A stretch of DNA of 64,000 bases from Ruminococcus_C callidus (GCF_049562855.1 NZ_CP186925.1:2294001-2358000); one strand, 5' to 3'; shown: positions 1 to 8,241, numbered from the stretch's first letter. The notes: a model not told the origin generated them from the sequence alone. Translations and numbers: made by a program.

Positions 1-262
1 ACCCCAGATGCTTCCGGCGGTACAGCGTCAGATTCTTTTCGTTCATTTCCCCAATGGTTTCCCCGTGAATGGTAATCTTGCCGCTGTCCGGCGTTTCAAT
101 GCCGCCGATGATGTTCAGCAGCGTGGATTTTCCGGAACCGGAAGGCCCCAGCAATACACAAATCTCGCCTTTTTCAATGCTGATGTCAATGCCCCTGAGC
201 ACATCGACACGGCTTTCACCCTCTCCGAAATGTTTCTTGATTTGTTGAATCTCTAAAAACAT
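1..262 (-). CDS. ABC transporter ATP-binding protein, MacB/LolD type (5' part only)
   Basis: The gene runs off the left edge; only the first 87 codons are present. They begin MFLEIQQIKKHFGEG and carry a Walker A motif GPSGSGKST at about residue 40, followed by the IIGGIETPDSG stretch typical of the MacB/LolD/FtsE class. That class pairs with FtsX-like permeases to export peptides or lipoproteins or to drive envelope work. I chose the ATG at 262 because it follows a GAGGACGG-type ribosome site. The promoter lies 135-163 bp upstream and carries the TTAG-N6-CTAA operator also found at the flavinylation genes. The partner permease would lie outside the window. Family assignment is firm; the substrate is unknown. 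Confidence 0.9.
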   Translation of the reverse strand, partial: MFLEIQQIKKHFGEGESRVDVLRGIDISIEKGEICVLLGPSGSGKSTLLNIIGGIETPDSGKITIHGETIGEMNEKNLTLYRRKHLG

Positions 263-301
263 GTCACACCGTCCTCTTTTTGAAAAAACTTTGTTTGGAA
301 A

Positions 302-315
302 TTAGTTTTCGCTAA
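302..315. promoter_or_regulatory. TTAG-N6-CTAA operator candidate, site 1
   Basis: TTAGTTTTCGCTAA, an imperfect dyad with the fixed TTAG-N6-CTAA form, lies in the leader of the ABC ATPase gene. It is one of six such sites in the first 15 kb. Confidence 0.5.
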
Positions 316-330
316 CCCACGTGTACGATT

Positions 331-372
331 ATCGGGAAGCACTGCATGGGATCACATGTGGTGCTTCCCGAT
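331..372 (-). promoter_or_regulatory. Leader hairpin of the ABC ATPase gene
   Basis: A perfect 12-bp stem (ATCGGGAAGCAC with GTGCTTCCCGAT) encloses an 18-base loop between the two operator sites. There is no clear T tract on the minus strand, so it looks like a leader structure rather than a terminator. Function unknown. Confidence 0.45.
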
Positions 373-374
373 GG

Positions 375-388
375 TTAGCTTTTTCTAA
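375..388. promoter_or_regulatory. TTAG-N6-CTAA operator candidate, site 2
   Basis: TTAGCTTTTTCTAA starts 8 bp past the -10 box of the ABC ATPase promoter, so a bound repressor would cover the transcription start. The placement resembles that of the sites before apbE and the four-domain FMN-binding gene. Confidence 0.6.
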
Positions 389-396
389 CTAAGAAT

Positions 397-425
397 AGTA
401 TACCATAGCTGGCGGAAATTGTCAA
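397..425 (-). promoter_or_regulatory. Sigma-A type promoter of the ABC ATPase gene
   Basis: Reading the minus strand, TTGACA (425-420) and TATACT (402-397) are separated by exactly 17 bp. The last four bases of the -35 (TCAA on the plus strand, 422-425) are also the target duplication of repeat copy A1, so the element inserted flush against this promoter. Confidence 0.75.
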
Positions 426-597
426 GGCAATACCGCACAAAGATTGTGCGACAGATGCGTCGTCAAATTTTTCGTCAGATGAAACAAAAAGCGGAGTGAA
501 TACTTGATGTATTCACGAGCATTTTTGTGAAATATGACGGGAAATTTGCAAGCAGATGGCGTACAAAGTCGCCAGACGCTCTTTGTGCGGTATTGCC
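426..597 (+). mobile_element. MITE-like palindromic element A, copy 1 (172 bp, full length)
   Basis: Full copy of subfamily A, used here as the reference. The ends are inverted repeats GGCAATACCGCACAAAG / CTTTGTGCGGTATTGCC. The interior folds on itself and its apex is GTGAATAC-TTGAT-GTATTCAC. It has no protein-coding capacity of its own. It is flanked by the direct repeat TCAA (422-425 and 598-601), a 4-bp target duplication. Confidence 0.85.
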
Positions 598-679
598 TCA
601 AGGCGGCATTTTCAGGAAATGAAAATGCCACAAACAATTTTGCAGAACATTTTTGTCAAAAAATTGTGCAAAAACGGCA

Positions 680-723
680 AAACGCCCTCTGCGGACAGGG
701 GAACTCGTCTGCAAAGGGCGTTG
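680..723 (-). terminator. Terminator of sbcC
   Basis: A stem pairs AACGCCCTCTGCGGAC with GTCTGCAAAGGGCGTT. On the minus strand it is followed by TTTTGCCGTTTTT. It sits 18 bp past the sbcC stop. Confidence 0.65.
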
Positions 724-740
724 TACGGTGCTGCCGTATT

Positions 741-3530
741 TTATTCGTAATGGCAGATCACATGGCTGCCGTTTTCGCTTTTTTCTACCTGAAGCTGTGC
801 CTCGAACCGTTCTGCCAGTTCCGACACGTGGGAAATGATGCCGATCGTCCGCTGGTGGTCTGACAGCTGCTGCAATACCTGCACCGCGTTGTCCAGTGCA
901 GTGCTGTCCAGGGAGCCGAAGCCCTCGTCAATGAACATAGCGTTCAGCTGAATGCCGCCGCTTTGCTGCTGCACGGTGTCAGAAAGTCCCAGTGCCAGTG
1001 CCAGCGATGCCAGAAACGTTTCGCCGCCGGAAAGCGTTTCCACACTTCTGGACTTGCCGGTGTACTGATCCAGCACGTCCAGATTCAGCCCCGAAGAAAT
1101 GTTGTGTGCCGTTTCTTCCTGCCGCCGCCGGAACTGGTATCTGCCGTTGGAAAGCTGGTAGAGCTTCTGGTTGGCGAACTGCAGCACCCGATTGAAATAA
1201 TAGGTCTGCACATAGCGTTCAAACGAGATGCGTTCGCCTTTTTTCAGCGTACCGGTCATCATCTGGTACAGCTTTTCCAAGGTATTCCCCTGTCTGGCTT
1301 CGCTTTCCCAAGAGCGATACCGTTTCTGTACCACTCCGGCAATGGTCTTGCACTGCTGTGCCTGCTGACTGGACTGCCGGCAGCGTTTTTCAGTGCGTTC
1401 TTTTTCGCTGCGTTTCTGTTCCAGCGTCTGTTCTGCGGTTTGCAGATCATACGCCGGCTTGTCCTTGACTGTTTCCCGCAGGTGCTGCACCAGTTTCTGC
1501 TGCGAAGAAACCTGTTCTTTCTGCTGCTGCCATTTCTGTGCTGCCTGCTGCTGTGCCTGTTCCAGCTGCCGAATGGTGCTCTGCTTCTGCTCCAGCTGTT
1601 TCTTTGCCAGCGACAGCGATGCATAGGGCAGTCCCGCCTGACACTGTTCCCGTTCTGCGGTTTTCACTGCCAGTTCCTGTGTCAGCCGTTCCAGCTGGGC
1701 GTGGCTGCTCTCATAAGCCGCCTGTAACCGGGGCAATTCTGCCTGCTGCTTTGCCAGCTGCTGCTTCTTCTGCTGCTGTGCCAACAGCTGCTCTTTCCGT
1801 TCTTTCAAAAGCCGGTTGTTCTGGGTGATCGCTGCCTGCAAATCTGCCTCAAACTGCTGAACCGCTGCGGAGCCGGCGGTTTCGTTCAGTCCGCAGTGCA
1901 CCAGCTGCTGCTGCACCTGCTGTTCCAGCATCTTACAGCGTTCCTCCTGCTGGGTGAAAGATTTCTTATGCTCTTCCATTTGCTGTAAGGCGTTCTGCTG
2001 CCGTTCTTTTGCCTTTTGGAATTGTTCTTCTGTAACGGTGTCCTCCGTGTACAGAGCCGGACACGAGTGTTCCCGTGAACCGCACACCGGACAGGGCTCA
2101 TTCTCCTTCAGCTTCCGTGCCAGATTGCCCGCCATGCTCTGGAAAAACTGCCGTTCTGTCCGGTCGTATGCTGGCTTTTCCTCGCTGAAATACCATGTTT
2201 CCGCCTGCTGGGCACGCTGGCTCCGGCGTTCCAGTTCTTTCTGTGCTTTCTGCTGTTCCGTCATCTGCTTTTGCAGCTGCCGGACGCTCTGCTGCCGCTG
2301 GGTGTCCTTTTCGATGGCATGTTCCAGATTGGCACAGTCCACCGCAGAATCCACGTGGACTTCCAATTCCTTGGAAAGCCGCTGACAGCTGGCGTTGGTC
2401 TGCTCCCAGTACAGCTTCGCCTGTGCACAAGCCTGTTCCTGTGTTTTCCGCTTCATCTGTAAAGCAGATTCTGCCGCCTGCAACACAGCAACTTCCTCGT
2501 ACTTGGGCAGGCTGTGTTGCAGCAGGGTCACCTGTTCCTGCAATTCTGGTACCTTTTCTGCATCGGCATCGGCTTTTTTCGCCGCAGCTTCGCAAAGTTC
2601 CAGCTGGACAGCACCTTTCTGCTGCTCCTGTTCCGCCTGCCGCAGCTGTTTCAAAACGGCGTTGTGCTGCCTGCCCTGTTCGATTTCCTGTAGCAGGGAT
2701 TCTATGGCTTTCTGCTGTTCCTGCACCTGTTCGGACTGTGATGCTGCCTGTTCCGACAGTTCCGCCGCTGATGTTTTCAGCATGTCACAGAGTTCCTCTG
2801 CTGCCGCCATGCCGGAAAAATTCAGCCGTGCTTCATAGAGTTCTGCCTGTTTTTCCCCTGCCGGTGAAGCCTGATGCAGCAGGGTCAGCATCTGGGTTTC
2901 CTGTTCCCTGACATGTGCCCTCTGCTGATCCAGCCGCTCTTTCAAGATCTGCTGAATCTTGTCACAGTTCTGGGTGTGGAACAGCTGCCGCAGGATCTTT
3001 CCCTTTTCCACGGAACTGGACAGCAGAAACTTCCGGAATTCGCCCTGTGCGATCATGACGATCTGGCGGAACTGTTTGCTGTCCATGCCGGTCAGTTCCA
3101 CCACTTTGTCCGTCACTGCCTGTGCTCCGGAACAGAGGATCTCTTTTTTCTCTGCCGTCTTATTCGGAAGAATCTCCCAGAGTTCTGCCTCTGCCTTTTG
3201 TTCTACCATGCCGCTGCCGCGGAGTGCCGCACGCAGATACGGCGGTGTGCGATTTACCAGATACTGTTTGTTCCCGCAGAAGAACCGCAGTTCTACACAA
3301 GTGATCTGCTTGGGGTCAGCATACTGACTGCGAAACTGCTTCGGATCGCGGACATCGCCGCTTGCCGTTCCATAAAGGGCGTAGCAGATCGCATCAAAAA
3401 TGGTAGTTTTTCCCGCACCGGTTTCGCCGGTGATCAGATAGATCCCCGACTTGTCAAAGGGCGTAAAGTCAATGCGGCATTCCTCTGCAAATGCCCCGAA
3501 TGCTTTCATCGATAATTGCAATGGTTTCAT
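741..3530 (-). CDS. sbcC: Exonuclease SbcCD, SMC-like ATPase subunit SbcC
   Basis: The ATPase and coiled-coil half of the SbcCD (Rad50-Mre11 type) nuclease, which opens hairpins and processes DNA ends. At 929 residues it has family length. Walker A GETGAGKT is at residues 35-42. A long Gln/Glu-rich coiled coil fills the middle, with the zinc-hook CPVC near 480 at its tip. The ABC signature LSGGETF is near 831 and the Walker B strand MFIDEGFGSLD near 865. The start ATG overlaps the stop of sbcD by 4 bp (ATGA), so the two are translationally coupled. A hairpin nuclease in a genome full of long palindromic repeats is notable, but any link is inference. Confidence 0.96.
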   Translation of the reverse strand: MKPLQLSMKAFGAFAEECRIDFTPFDKSGIYLITGETGAGKTTIFDAICYALYGTASGDVRDPKQFRSQYADPKQITCVELRFFCGNKQYLVNRTPPYLRAALRGSGMVEQKAEAELWEILPNKTAEKKEILCSGAQAVTDKVVELTGMDSKQFRQIVMIAQGEFRKFLLSSSVEKGKILRQLFHTQNCDKIQQILKERLDQQRAHVREQETQMLTLLHQASPAGEKQAELYEARLNFSGMAAAEELCDMLKTSAAELSEQAASQSEQVQEQQKAIESLLQEIEQGRQHNAVLKQLRQAEQEQQKGAVQLELCEAAAKKADADAEKVPELQEQVTLLQHSLPKYEEVAVLQAAESALQMKRKTQEQACAQAKLYWEQTNASCQRLSKELEVHVDSAVDCANLEHAIEKDTQRQQSVRQLQKQMTEQQKAQKELERRSQRAQQAETWYFSEEKPAYDRTERQFFQSMAGNLARKLKENEPCPVCGSREHSCPALYTEDTVTEEQFQKAKERQQNALQQMEEHKKSFTQQEERCKMLEQQVQQQLVHCGLNETAGSAAVQQFEADLQAAITQNNRLLKERKEQLLAQQQKKQQLAKQQAELPRLQAAYESSHAQLERLTQELAVKTAEREQCQAGLPYASLSLAKKQLEQKQSTIRQLEQAQQQAAQKWQQQKEQVSSQQKLVQHLRETVKDKPAYDLQTAEQTLEQKRSEKERTEKRCRQSSQQAQQCKTIAGVVQKRYRSWESEARQGNTLEKLYQMMTGTLKKGERISFERYVQTYYFNRVLQFANQKLYQLSNGRYQFRRRQEETAHNISSGLNLDVLDQYTGKSRSVETLSGGETFLASLALALGLSDTVQQQSGGIQLNAMFIDEGFGSLDSTALDNAVQVLQQLSDHQRTIGIISHVSELAERFEAQLQVEKSENGSHVICHYE

Positions 3531-4663
3531 TTTTCCTGCTCCGCCTCCTTACAGATTTCTTCCATCAGCTGATACGCCTCCGGTTCTTCCTCCAGCTGAT
3601 ACTGATATACGCTGTCCAGAAAGCCGCCCAGCAGTTCTACCAGCGACTGTTCCGGTACCAGTTTCACTTCCGTATTGCTGGCGGCAATCTGCTCCTCCTG
3701 ATACAGATACACCAGTTCCATAATATTGGGATAGGACATTCGCAGTCTTTCCAGAGCATAGGGGATCAGTTCTTTGTCGGTCAGTTCTGCACGAATCCAG
3801 TCTTCCGAAGGCTCTGCATGCTCCAGCAGGTCTTCCAGTTTTCCCTGAATGACACGCATATCCTGTTCCGGCTGCAGAGGGATCGTGGTGACGGTCAGGT
3901 TATCTTTCGCTTTCCAGTCCAGCAGTGTGACGCTCTTGTTTTGCAGGCTTTCCGAAAACGAATACTTCATCAGAGAACCGCTGTAGCGAATCTTACCGCT
4001 TTTTACCCATTGAGGCTTATGGATATGCCCCAGTGCCACATAGTCAAATGCCGAAAATACCGACGCTTCCACCAGCTGTGTGCCGCCCAGCTGCAATTCT
4101 GATTCTGACAGTTCCGGCCCGTCGCCGTTGTGCAGCACGAAGCCATGGTACATCAGCAGATTCCGGTCATTTTCTGACAGCGGTGTCTGCTCGAGAACAT
4201 GGGCGATGCCCTCTGACAGGCTGTGGAATTTTTCGTCCGGATACAGAGAGGCCAGCGTGGACTGCTTCACAAAGGGCAACAGACACAGGTGTACTTTTCC
4301 GTATGCATCTTCCAGATCGTAGGTCTGCATCTTTCCGGTAAAGGTTCCGGCAATGTAGACCTGCTGGTGTTCCAGCAGCTGGCTGCCAAATTGCAGACGC
4401 TCTGCGGAATCGTGATTGCCGCTGATGAGAAATACCGGTATCTGCCGCACCGACAGTGCTGTGAGGAACTCGTCCAGCACGGTGACAGCTTCTGCAACGG
4501 GTACGTTTTTATCGTAAATATCCCCCGCCACCAGAACCGCCTGCACCGCCTGTTCTTCGGCAATGATCACCACCTGCTCCAGCAGTTTTTTCTGTTGGGG
4601 CAGGAACGAATAGTTGTACATTCGCCGCCCCAGATGCAGATCGCTAAGATGTAAGATTTTCAT
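3527..4663 (-). CDS. sbcD: Exonuclease SbcCD, nuclease subunit SbcD
   Basis: Mre11-like metallophosphoesterase, 378 residues. The metal-binding motifs appear in order: DLHLG at residue 8, GDIYD near 50, GNHD near 85 and GHIHKPQ near 212. I start it at the ATG at 4663 (MKILHLSDLHLG), 8 bases after AAAGGGGAAG. A longer reading frame continues upstream in frame into repeat copy A2 (MTGNLQADGVQSRQ), but those codons belong to the repeat and are not family sequence. It is the first gene of the sbcDC pair. Confidence 0.95.
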   Translation of the reverse strand: MKILHLSDLHLGRRMYNYSFLPQQKKLLEQVVIIAEEQAVQAVLVAGDIYDKNVPVAEAVTVLDEFLTALSVRQIPVFLISGNHDSAERLQFGSQLLEHQQVYIAGTFTGKMQTYDLEDAYGKVHLCLLPFVKQSTLASLYPDEKFHSLSEGIAHVLEQTPLSENDRNLLMYHGFVLHNGDGPELSESELQLGGTQLVEASVFSAFDYVALGHIHKPQWVKSGKIRYSGSLMKYSFSESLQNKSVTLLDWKAKDNLTVTTIPLQPEQDMRVIQGKLEDLLEHAEPSEDWIRAELTDKELIPYALERLRMSYPNIMELVYLYQEEQIAASNTEVKLVPEQSLVELLGGFLDSVYQYQLEEEPEAYQLMEEICKEAEQEK

Positions 4664-4689
4664 GAAAGCTTCCCCTTTCTGTGATTTAG

Positions 4690-4861
4690 GGCAATACCGC
4701 ACAAAGAGCGTCTGGCGACTTTGCACGCCATCTGCTTGCAAATTTCCCGTCATATTTCACAAAAATGCTCGTGAATACATCAAGTATTCACTCCGCTTTT
4801 TGTTTCATCTGACGAAAAATTTGACGACGCATCTGTCGCACAATCTTTGTGCGGTATTGCC
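4690..4861 (-). mobile_element. MITE-like element A, copy 2 (172 bp, reverse)
   Basis: Full-length copy in inverted orientation, 26 bp upstream of the sbcD start. The flanks TTAG (4686-4689) and TTGG (4862-4865) match at three of four bases, so any target duplication has decayed. The element lies in the sbcD leader or promoter region. I see no separate sigma-A promoter between it and the gene. Confidence 0.8.
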
Positions 4862-4926
4862 TTGGCAAACCTATCATAACACATCAGTTTTTCAAATACG
4901 ATAATTCTGGGCGATTCACATATTTT

Positions 4927-5826
4927 TTACAATCGCAGCAGCAACCGGTCGATCTCTGCCCGTTCTGCCAGACTCTCCGAGAAAGTCGTAGCTCCGCCGG
5001 CGGCAGTGCCCAGCTTGAGGGCATCGGTATAATCTCCGGTTTCCAAACCGGCAAGAAAACCGGCAAGCATAGAGTCGCCGGCTCCCACAGAATTTTTCAC
5101 AGTGCCCTGACACACCCCGCAGATATGGCAGATGCCGGCTTCGTCCAGCAGCAGTGCCCCCTGTTCCGCCATGGAAACCAGCACATTTCGGGCACCCATT
5201 TCCTGCAATTTTCGGGCATAGGCTTCGATCTCACTGTGACTGTGCAGCGTGACTTCGAACAGTTCTCCCAGTTCGTAATGGTTGGGCTTGATGAGAAACG
5301 GCTGGTATTGCAGCACGTTTTTCAGGAGATCTTTGGTGGCATCGACTACAGTTCGAATTTGTTTTCCTTTCAGATGTGCCAGAATCTTTTCGTAGGTGTC
5401 CGACGGCATCGTACTGGGAATGCTGCCAGCCAGCACAATGGTGTCCCCGTCCCGCAGCTTGTCCAGCTTCCGGAACAGTTCCGCGACTGCTTCTGCCCCG
5501 ATGACAGGTCCCTGCCCGTTCAATTCCGTTTCTTCTCCGGACTTGATCTTGACATTGATGCGGGAAAAGCCCTCCTGCAAATGCACAAAATCGGTGGCAA
5601 TGCCCTTTGCCTGCACACCCTTTTCAATTGCCGCACCGGTAAATCCTGCCACAAAGCCCAGTGCACGGGATTCCAGCCCCAATTCTTTCAGCACCATTGA
5701 CACGTTGATGCCCTTTCCGCCGTAGTAGATCTCCTCTGTATGGGAACGGTTGACCATACCTACCTGCATGGCATCGGTATGCACCACATAGTCAATTGCC
5801 GGATTAAAAGTCACTGTATAGATCAT
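4927..5826 (-). CDS. fruK: 1-phosphofructokinase (PfkB family)
   Basis: Ribokinase-family sugar kinase, 299 residues, most like FruK/LacC enzymes that phosphorylate fructose 1-phosphate or tagatose 6-phosphate. Visible features are the N-terminal MIYTVTFNPAIDYVV, the GGKGINVS substrate loop near residue 35 and the catalytic anion-hole motif GAGDSMLAG near 247. The ATG at 5826 follows AGGAGG at good spacing. It stands alone, with no PTS or regulator gene next to it, so FruK against LacC cannot be settled here. Confidence 0.88.
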   Translation of the reverse strand: MIYTVTFNPAIDYVVHTDAMQVGMVNRSHTEEIYYGGKGINVSMVLKELGLESRALGFVAGFTGAAIEKGVQAKGIATDFVHLQEGFSRINVKIKSGEETELNGQGPVIGAEAVAELFRKLDKLRDGDTIVLAGSIPSTMPSDTYEKILAHLKGKQIRTVVDATKDLLKNVLQYQPFLIKPNHYELGELFEVTLHSHSEIEAYARKLQEMGARNVLVSMAEQGALLLDEAGICHICGVCQGTVKNSVGAGDSMLAGFLAGLETGDYTDALKLGTAAGGATTFSESLAERAEIDRLLLRL

Positions 5827-5849
5827 CGACCAAACCTCCTGAATGCATC

Positions 5850-5914
5850 GGGCAACACGGCAGCAGGTTCGCCTGCTGACGCATTTTACGCACAAGCTTT
5901 GTGCAGTGCTGCCC
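5850..5914. repeat. Degenerate element A remnant
   Basis: GGGCAACACGG at the left and GCACAAGCTTTGTGCAGTGCTGCC at the right are worn ends of subfamily A. The interior is lost. It lies in the leader of the phosphofructokinase gene. Confidence 0.5.
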
Positions 5915-5942
5915 CAAATATGTTCACACAAATGTTTCCTTT

Positions 5943-5971
5943 ATTGTACCACACCTTTTTATAGATTGCAA
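5943..5971 (-). promoter_or_regulatory. Promoter of the 1-phosphofructokinase gene
   Basis: On the minus strand, TTGCAA and TACAAT are separated by 17 bp. The remnant repeat lies between this promoter and the start codon. Confidence 0.6.
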
Positions 5972-6099
5972 GCCTGTCATAGCAGCAATTCGCAATGCTG
6001 TCTGATATATATTGCACAATTTTTTCTGCGGTTGAGAAAAGATTTTTTTCGGTTTACAGTTACTTCAAAAAGCGTTGCGGAAATCTTTTCAAGCCGGAC

Positions 6100-6128
6100 T
6101 TGACAGAGTGAAAAAAGCATGCTATACT
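6100..6128 (+). promoter_or_regulatory. Promoter of the apbE operon
   Basis: TTGACA (6100-6105) and TATACT (6123-6128) with a 17-bp spacer, 60 bp ahead of the apbE start. Confidence 0.8.
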
Positions 6129-6142
6129 AAATCCGGTATCTG

Positions 6143-6156
6143 TTAGAAGATACTAA
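6143..6156. promoter_or_regulatory. TTAG-N6-CTAA operator candidate, site 3
   Basis: TTAGAAGATACTAA starts 14 bp past the -10 of the apbE promoter, in the early transcribed region, as expected for a repressor site. Confidence 0.6.
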
Positions 6157-6188
6157 CTACCATTCTACGGAAAGGAATCGTTTCCAGC

Positions 6189-7268
6189 ATGAAGCATCTG
6201 CACCTATGGGCAATCGGACTTGCCGGACTGCTCTGCCTGACGGGCTGCACCAGTACGGCATCTTCGGACAGCACTTCCGCGTCAACAGGCACAGCGACAG
6301 ACAGCACAGACAATTCTGCCGCGGACGCAGTCTACGAAGATACGCAGGAATTTATGGGTACTTATATCATGGTTCGCACCTACGGGGAACACGCCCAGGC
6401 CGGTGCAGAAGCTGCCTTTGCCCGTGCCAAGGAACTGGAACAGGTCTTTTCCAACACCATTGCGGATTCCGAAGTCAACAAGGTCAATGGGGCGGCAAAA
6501 GCTGCTGTGGGAACAGAAATCCCTATTTCCGCAGACCTGGGAAATGTGCTGTATGCGGCTTTGGAATACGGCGAAAAAAGCGGCGGCATGCTGGACTGCA
6601 CCATTGGCGACCTGATCGACCTGTGGGGCATCGGCACCGACCACGCTGCCATTCCCGCAGACGACCGCATACAGGCACTGCTCCGACCGGAGGGCTGGAG
6701 CGATGTCCGCTATGATGTACAGAGCAGTTCCCTCTCCTTTTCCAGTGATGCCGTTACACTGAACTTCGGTGCAGTGGCAAAGGGGTATATCTCCGATGAA
6801 ATGAAAAAGGTGCTGGAAGAAGAAGGTGTCACCTCTGCCCTGATGAGTCTGGGCGGAAACGTCATGACGCTGGGCACCAAGCCCGACGGCAGCAGCTGGA
6901 CAGTTGCCATTACGGATCCGTTCTCGCCGGAAAGCTTAATGGGTTCCGTCACCGTCACCGGACAGGCTGTTGTCACTTCCGGCAACTATGAAAAATATTT
7001 CGAGGAAAACGGGAAACGCTATCATCATATTCTGGATCCCTGCACCGGTGCCCCGTCGGAATCTGACGTGGTCAGCACCACCATTATTGCAGACAAAGGC
7101 ATTGACTGTGATGCACTTTCCACTGCCACATTTCTCATGGGGGCAGATGCCGGCATGCAGCTCATCGATTCGCTGGACGGCATTGAAGCGGTCTTCATTC
7201 AGTCGGACGGCTCTGTTGTCACCTCGAAGCACATCGACAAGTATCAGTTACAGGTAAACAATTCATGA
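6189..7268 (+). CDS. apbE: FAD:protein FMN transferase (ApbE), lipoprotein
   Basis: Attaches FMN covalently to threonines of extracytosolic proteins. The 359-residue product has a lipoprotein signal ending LTGC (Cys20), then a Ser/Thr linker and the ApbE domain. Key motifs are TQEFMGTYIMV, FGAVAKGY, SLGGN, LDPCTGAP near residue 280 and the Asp-rich CDALST metal/FAD site. The ATG at 6189 follows GGAAAGGAATCG. It is the first gene of a three-gene operon overlapping the EetA-like gene by 4 bp. Its likely substrates are the FMN-binding proteins at 12.4-14.5 kb, whose SGAT motifs fit the ApbE target and whose promoter shares the same operator. Confidence 0.95.
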   Translation: MKHLHLWAIGLAGLLCLTGCTSTASSDSTSASTGTATDSTDNSAADAVYEDTQEFMGTYIMVRTYGEHAQAGAEAAFARAKELEQVFSNTIADSEVNKVNGAAKAAVGTEIPISADLGNVLYAALEYGEKSGGMLDCTIGDLIDLWGIGTDHAAIPADDRIQALLRPEGWSDVRYDVQSSSLSFSSDAVTLNFGAVAKGYISDEMKKVLEEEGVTSALMSLGGNVMTLGTKPDGSSWTVAITDPFSPESLMGSVTVTGQAVVTSGNYEKYFEENGKRYHHILDPCTGAPSESDVVSTTIIADKGIDCDALSTATFLMGADAGMQLIDSLDGIEAVFIQSDGSVVTSKHIDKYQLQVNNS

Positions 7269-7645
7269 AAAAAACGCTGATTCTCATTGGCATTACCGTT
7301 GTACTGCTGGGCAGCGGGATTCTGGGCAGCTTGTATGTCATGCACCACAAGCAACCGGAAAAAATCGCCCGCATCTATCAGCAGGACAACTTATTATATG
7401 AAATCGACCTTTCCACGGTCAAGAAATCCTACACACTCACCATTGACGGGGAAAACGGTGCGGAAAATGTCATTCTGGTGGAACCAAACCAGATCTCCAT
7501 GCAGTCTGCCACCTGCCCCGATCACCTTTGTGTCAAGCAGGGAGCGATCTCGGACGGCATTCTGCCCATCGTCTGTCTGCCGAACCACATTCGCATTTCC
7601 ATTGCATCTGACGAGGAGGGGTCTTACGATGTCCAAGTCCGTTAA
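7265..7645 (+). CDS. NusG domain II protein, EetA-like
   Basis: A 126-residue membrane-anchored protein with one N-terminal helix (residues 4-26) and an outward NusG-II domain. The family pattern is complete: CPDHLCVKQGAIS followed by PIVCLPN, giving three conserved cysteines. Proteins of this kind sit next to ApbE and a Gx-type transporter in many Firmicutes, and in Listeria the equivalent EetA belongs to the flavin-based extracellular electron transfer locus. It overlaps apbE by 4 bp and the next gene by 17 bp, so one transcript is nearly certain. Its biochemical role is not established. Confidence 0.85.
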   Translation: MKKTLILIGITVVLLGSGILGSLYVMHHKQPEKIARIYQQDNLLYEIDLSTVKKSYTLTIDGENGAENVILVEPNQISMQSATCPDHLCVKQGAISDGILPIVCLPNHIRISIASDEEGSYDVQVR

Positions 7646-8174
7646 GCATCTGGTCATGCTTGCCCTCTTTACCACAATGGCTCTAACGATCTTTGTGGTG
7701 GAGGCACAGATTCCGGTACCGGTTCCCATTCCGGGGGTAAAGCTGGGACTTGCCAACGTCATTACCCTGATCGTGCTGGTGGTCTACCGCCCGCGAGATG
7801 CCTTTGCGGTACTGGTACTGCGGATCCTGCTGGGTTCCATATTCACCGGTACGCCGGTGTCGTTGCTCTATTCCCTCACCGGCGGAATCCTCTGTTTTCT
7901 CGGCATGGCACTGCTCTGCAAGCTGCTGCAAAAAAAACACCTGTGGTTCATCAGCATTGTCGGTGCCGTGCTCCACAACGTAGGACAGATTCTTGCGGCA
8001 ATTGCGGCGATGCAGTCGGTACAGGTCATTGCCTACTTCCCGTTCCTGCTGGTGGCGGGCTGCATTACCGGTTTCTTCACCGGCATTGCGGCAGACCGTG
8101 TCATTCACTTTTTGCCGAAATCCATTTTTCCGAAGCCGGCAGAGAAACCTGCCAAAAACGGAAAGCACTCATAA
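7629..8174 (+). CDS. Gx transporter family membrane protein, EetB-like
   Basis: 181-residue integral membrane protein with about five hydrophobic segments and the family phrase IPGVKLGLANVITL near residue 37. Databases usually label these proteins heptaprenyl diphosphate synthase component I or Gx transporter; they resemble ECF substrate-binding components. The ATG at 7629 follows GAGGAGGGG and lies inside the preceding gene. With ApbE and the EetA-like protein it reproduces part of the Listeria EET module. Ndh2, DmkA/B and PplA homologues are not in the window. A role moving a flavin or quinone precursor is inference. Confidence 0.85.
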   Translation: MSKSVKHLVMLALFTTMALTIFVVEAQIPVPVPIPGVKLGLANVITLIVLVVYRPRDAFAVLVLRILLGSIFTGTPVSLLYSLTGGILCFLGMALLCKLLQKKHLWFISIVGAVLHNVGQILAAIAAMQSVQVIAYFPFLLVAGCITGFFTGIAADRVIHFLPKSIFPKPAEKPAKNGKHS

Positions 8175-8199
8175 ACTGGAATTTTTGATTCCAGTTATT
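8174..8199 (+). terminator. Terminator of the apbE operon
   Basis: AACTGGAAT-TTTTG-ATTCCAGTT followed by ATTTCTTATTT, directly after the EetB-like stop codon. Confidence 0.7.
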
Positions 8200-8213
8200 T
8201 CTTATTTGTTAAG

Positions 8214-8241
8214 TTAGCTTAAACTAATTAGTTGCGGCTAA
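8214..8241. promoter_or_regulatory. Two abutting TTAG-N6-CTAA operators, sites 4 and 5
   Basis: TTAGCTTAAACTAA (8214-8227) is followed without a gap by TTAGTTGCGGCTAA (8228-8241). They lie upstream of the Tp47-dockerin gene. A weak promoter, TTGATT at 8185-8190 with a poor -10 near 8208, would place them at the transcription start as at the other sites. Confidence 0.6.

Noticed and set aside
426..597. The repeats read as a CRISPR array or as REP elements
   Set aside because: Copies are kilobases apart, 172 bp long and lack spacers. They are much longer than REP units and have target duplications, so transposed elements fit better.
4664..4753. N-terminal extension of SbcD from inside element A2
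   Set aside because: The extra codons are repeat sequence, shared with the AraC gene at 44 kb, and SbcD family proteins begin at MKILHLSDLH. The internal ATG has its own ribosome site.
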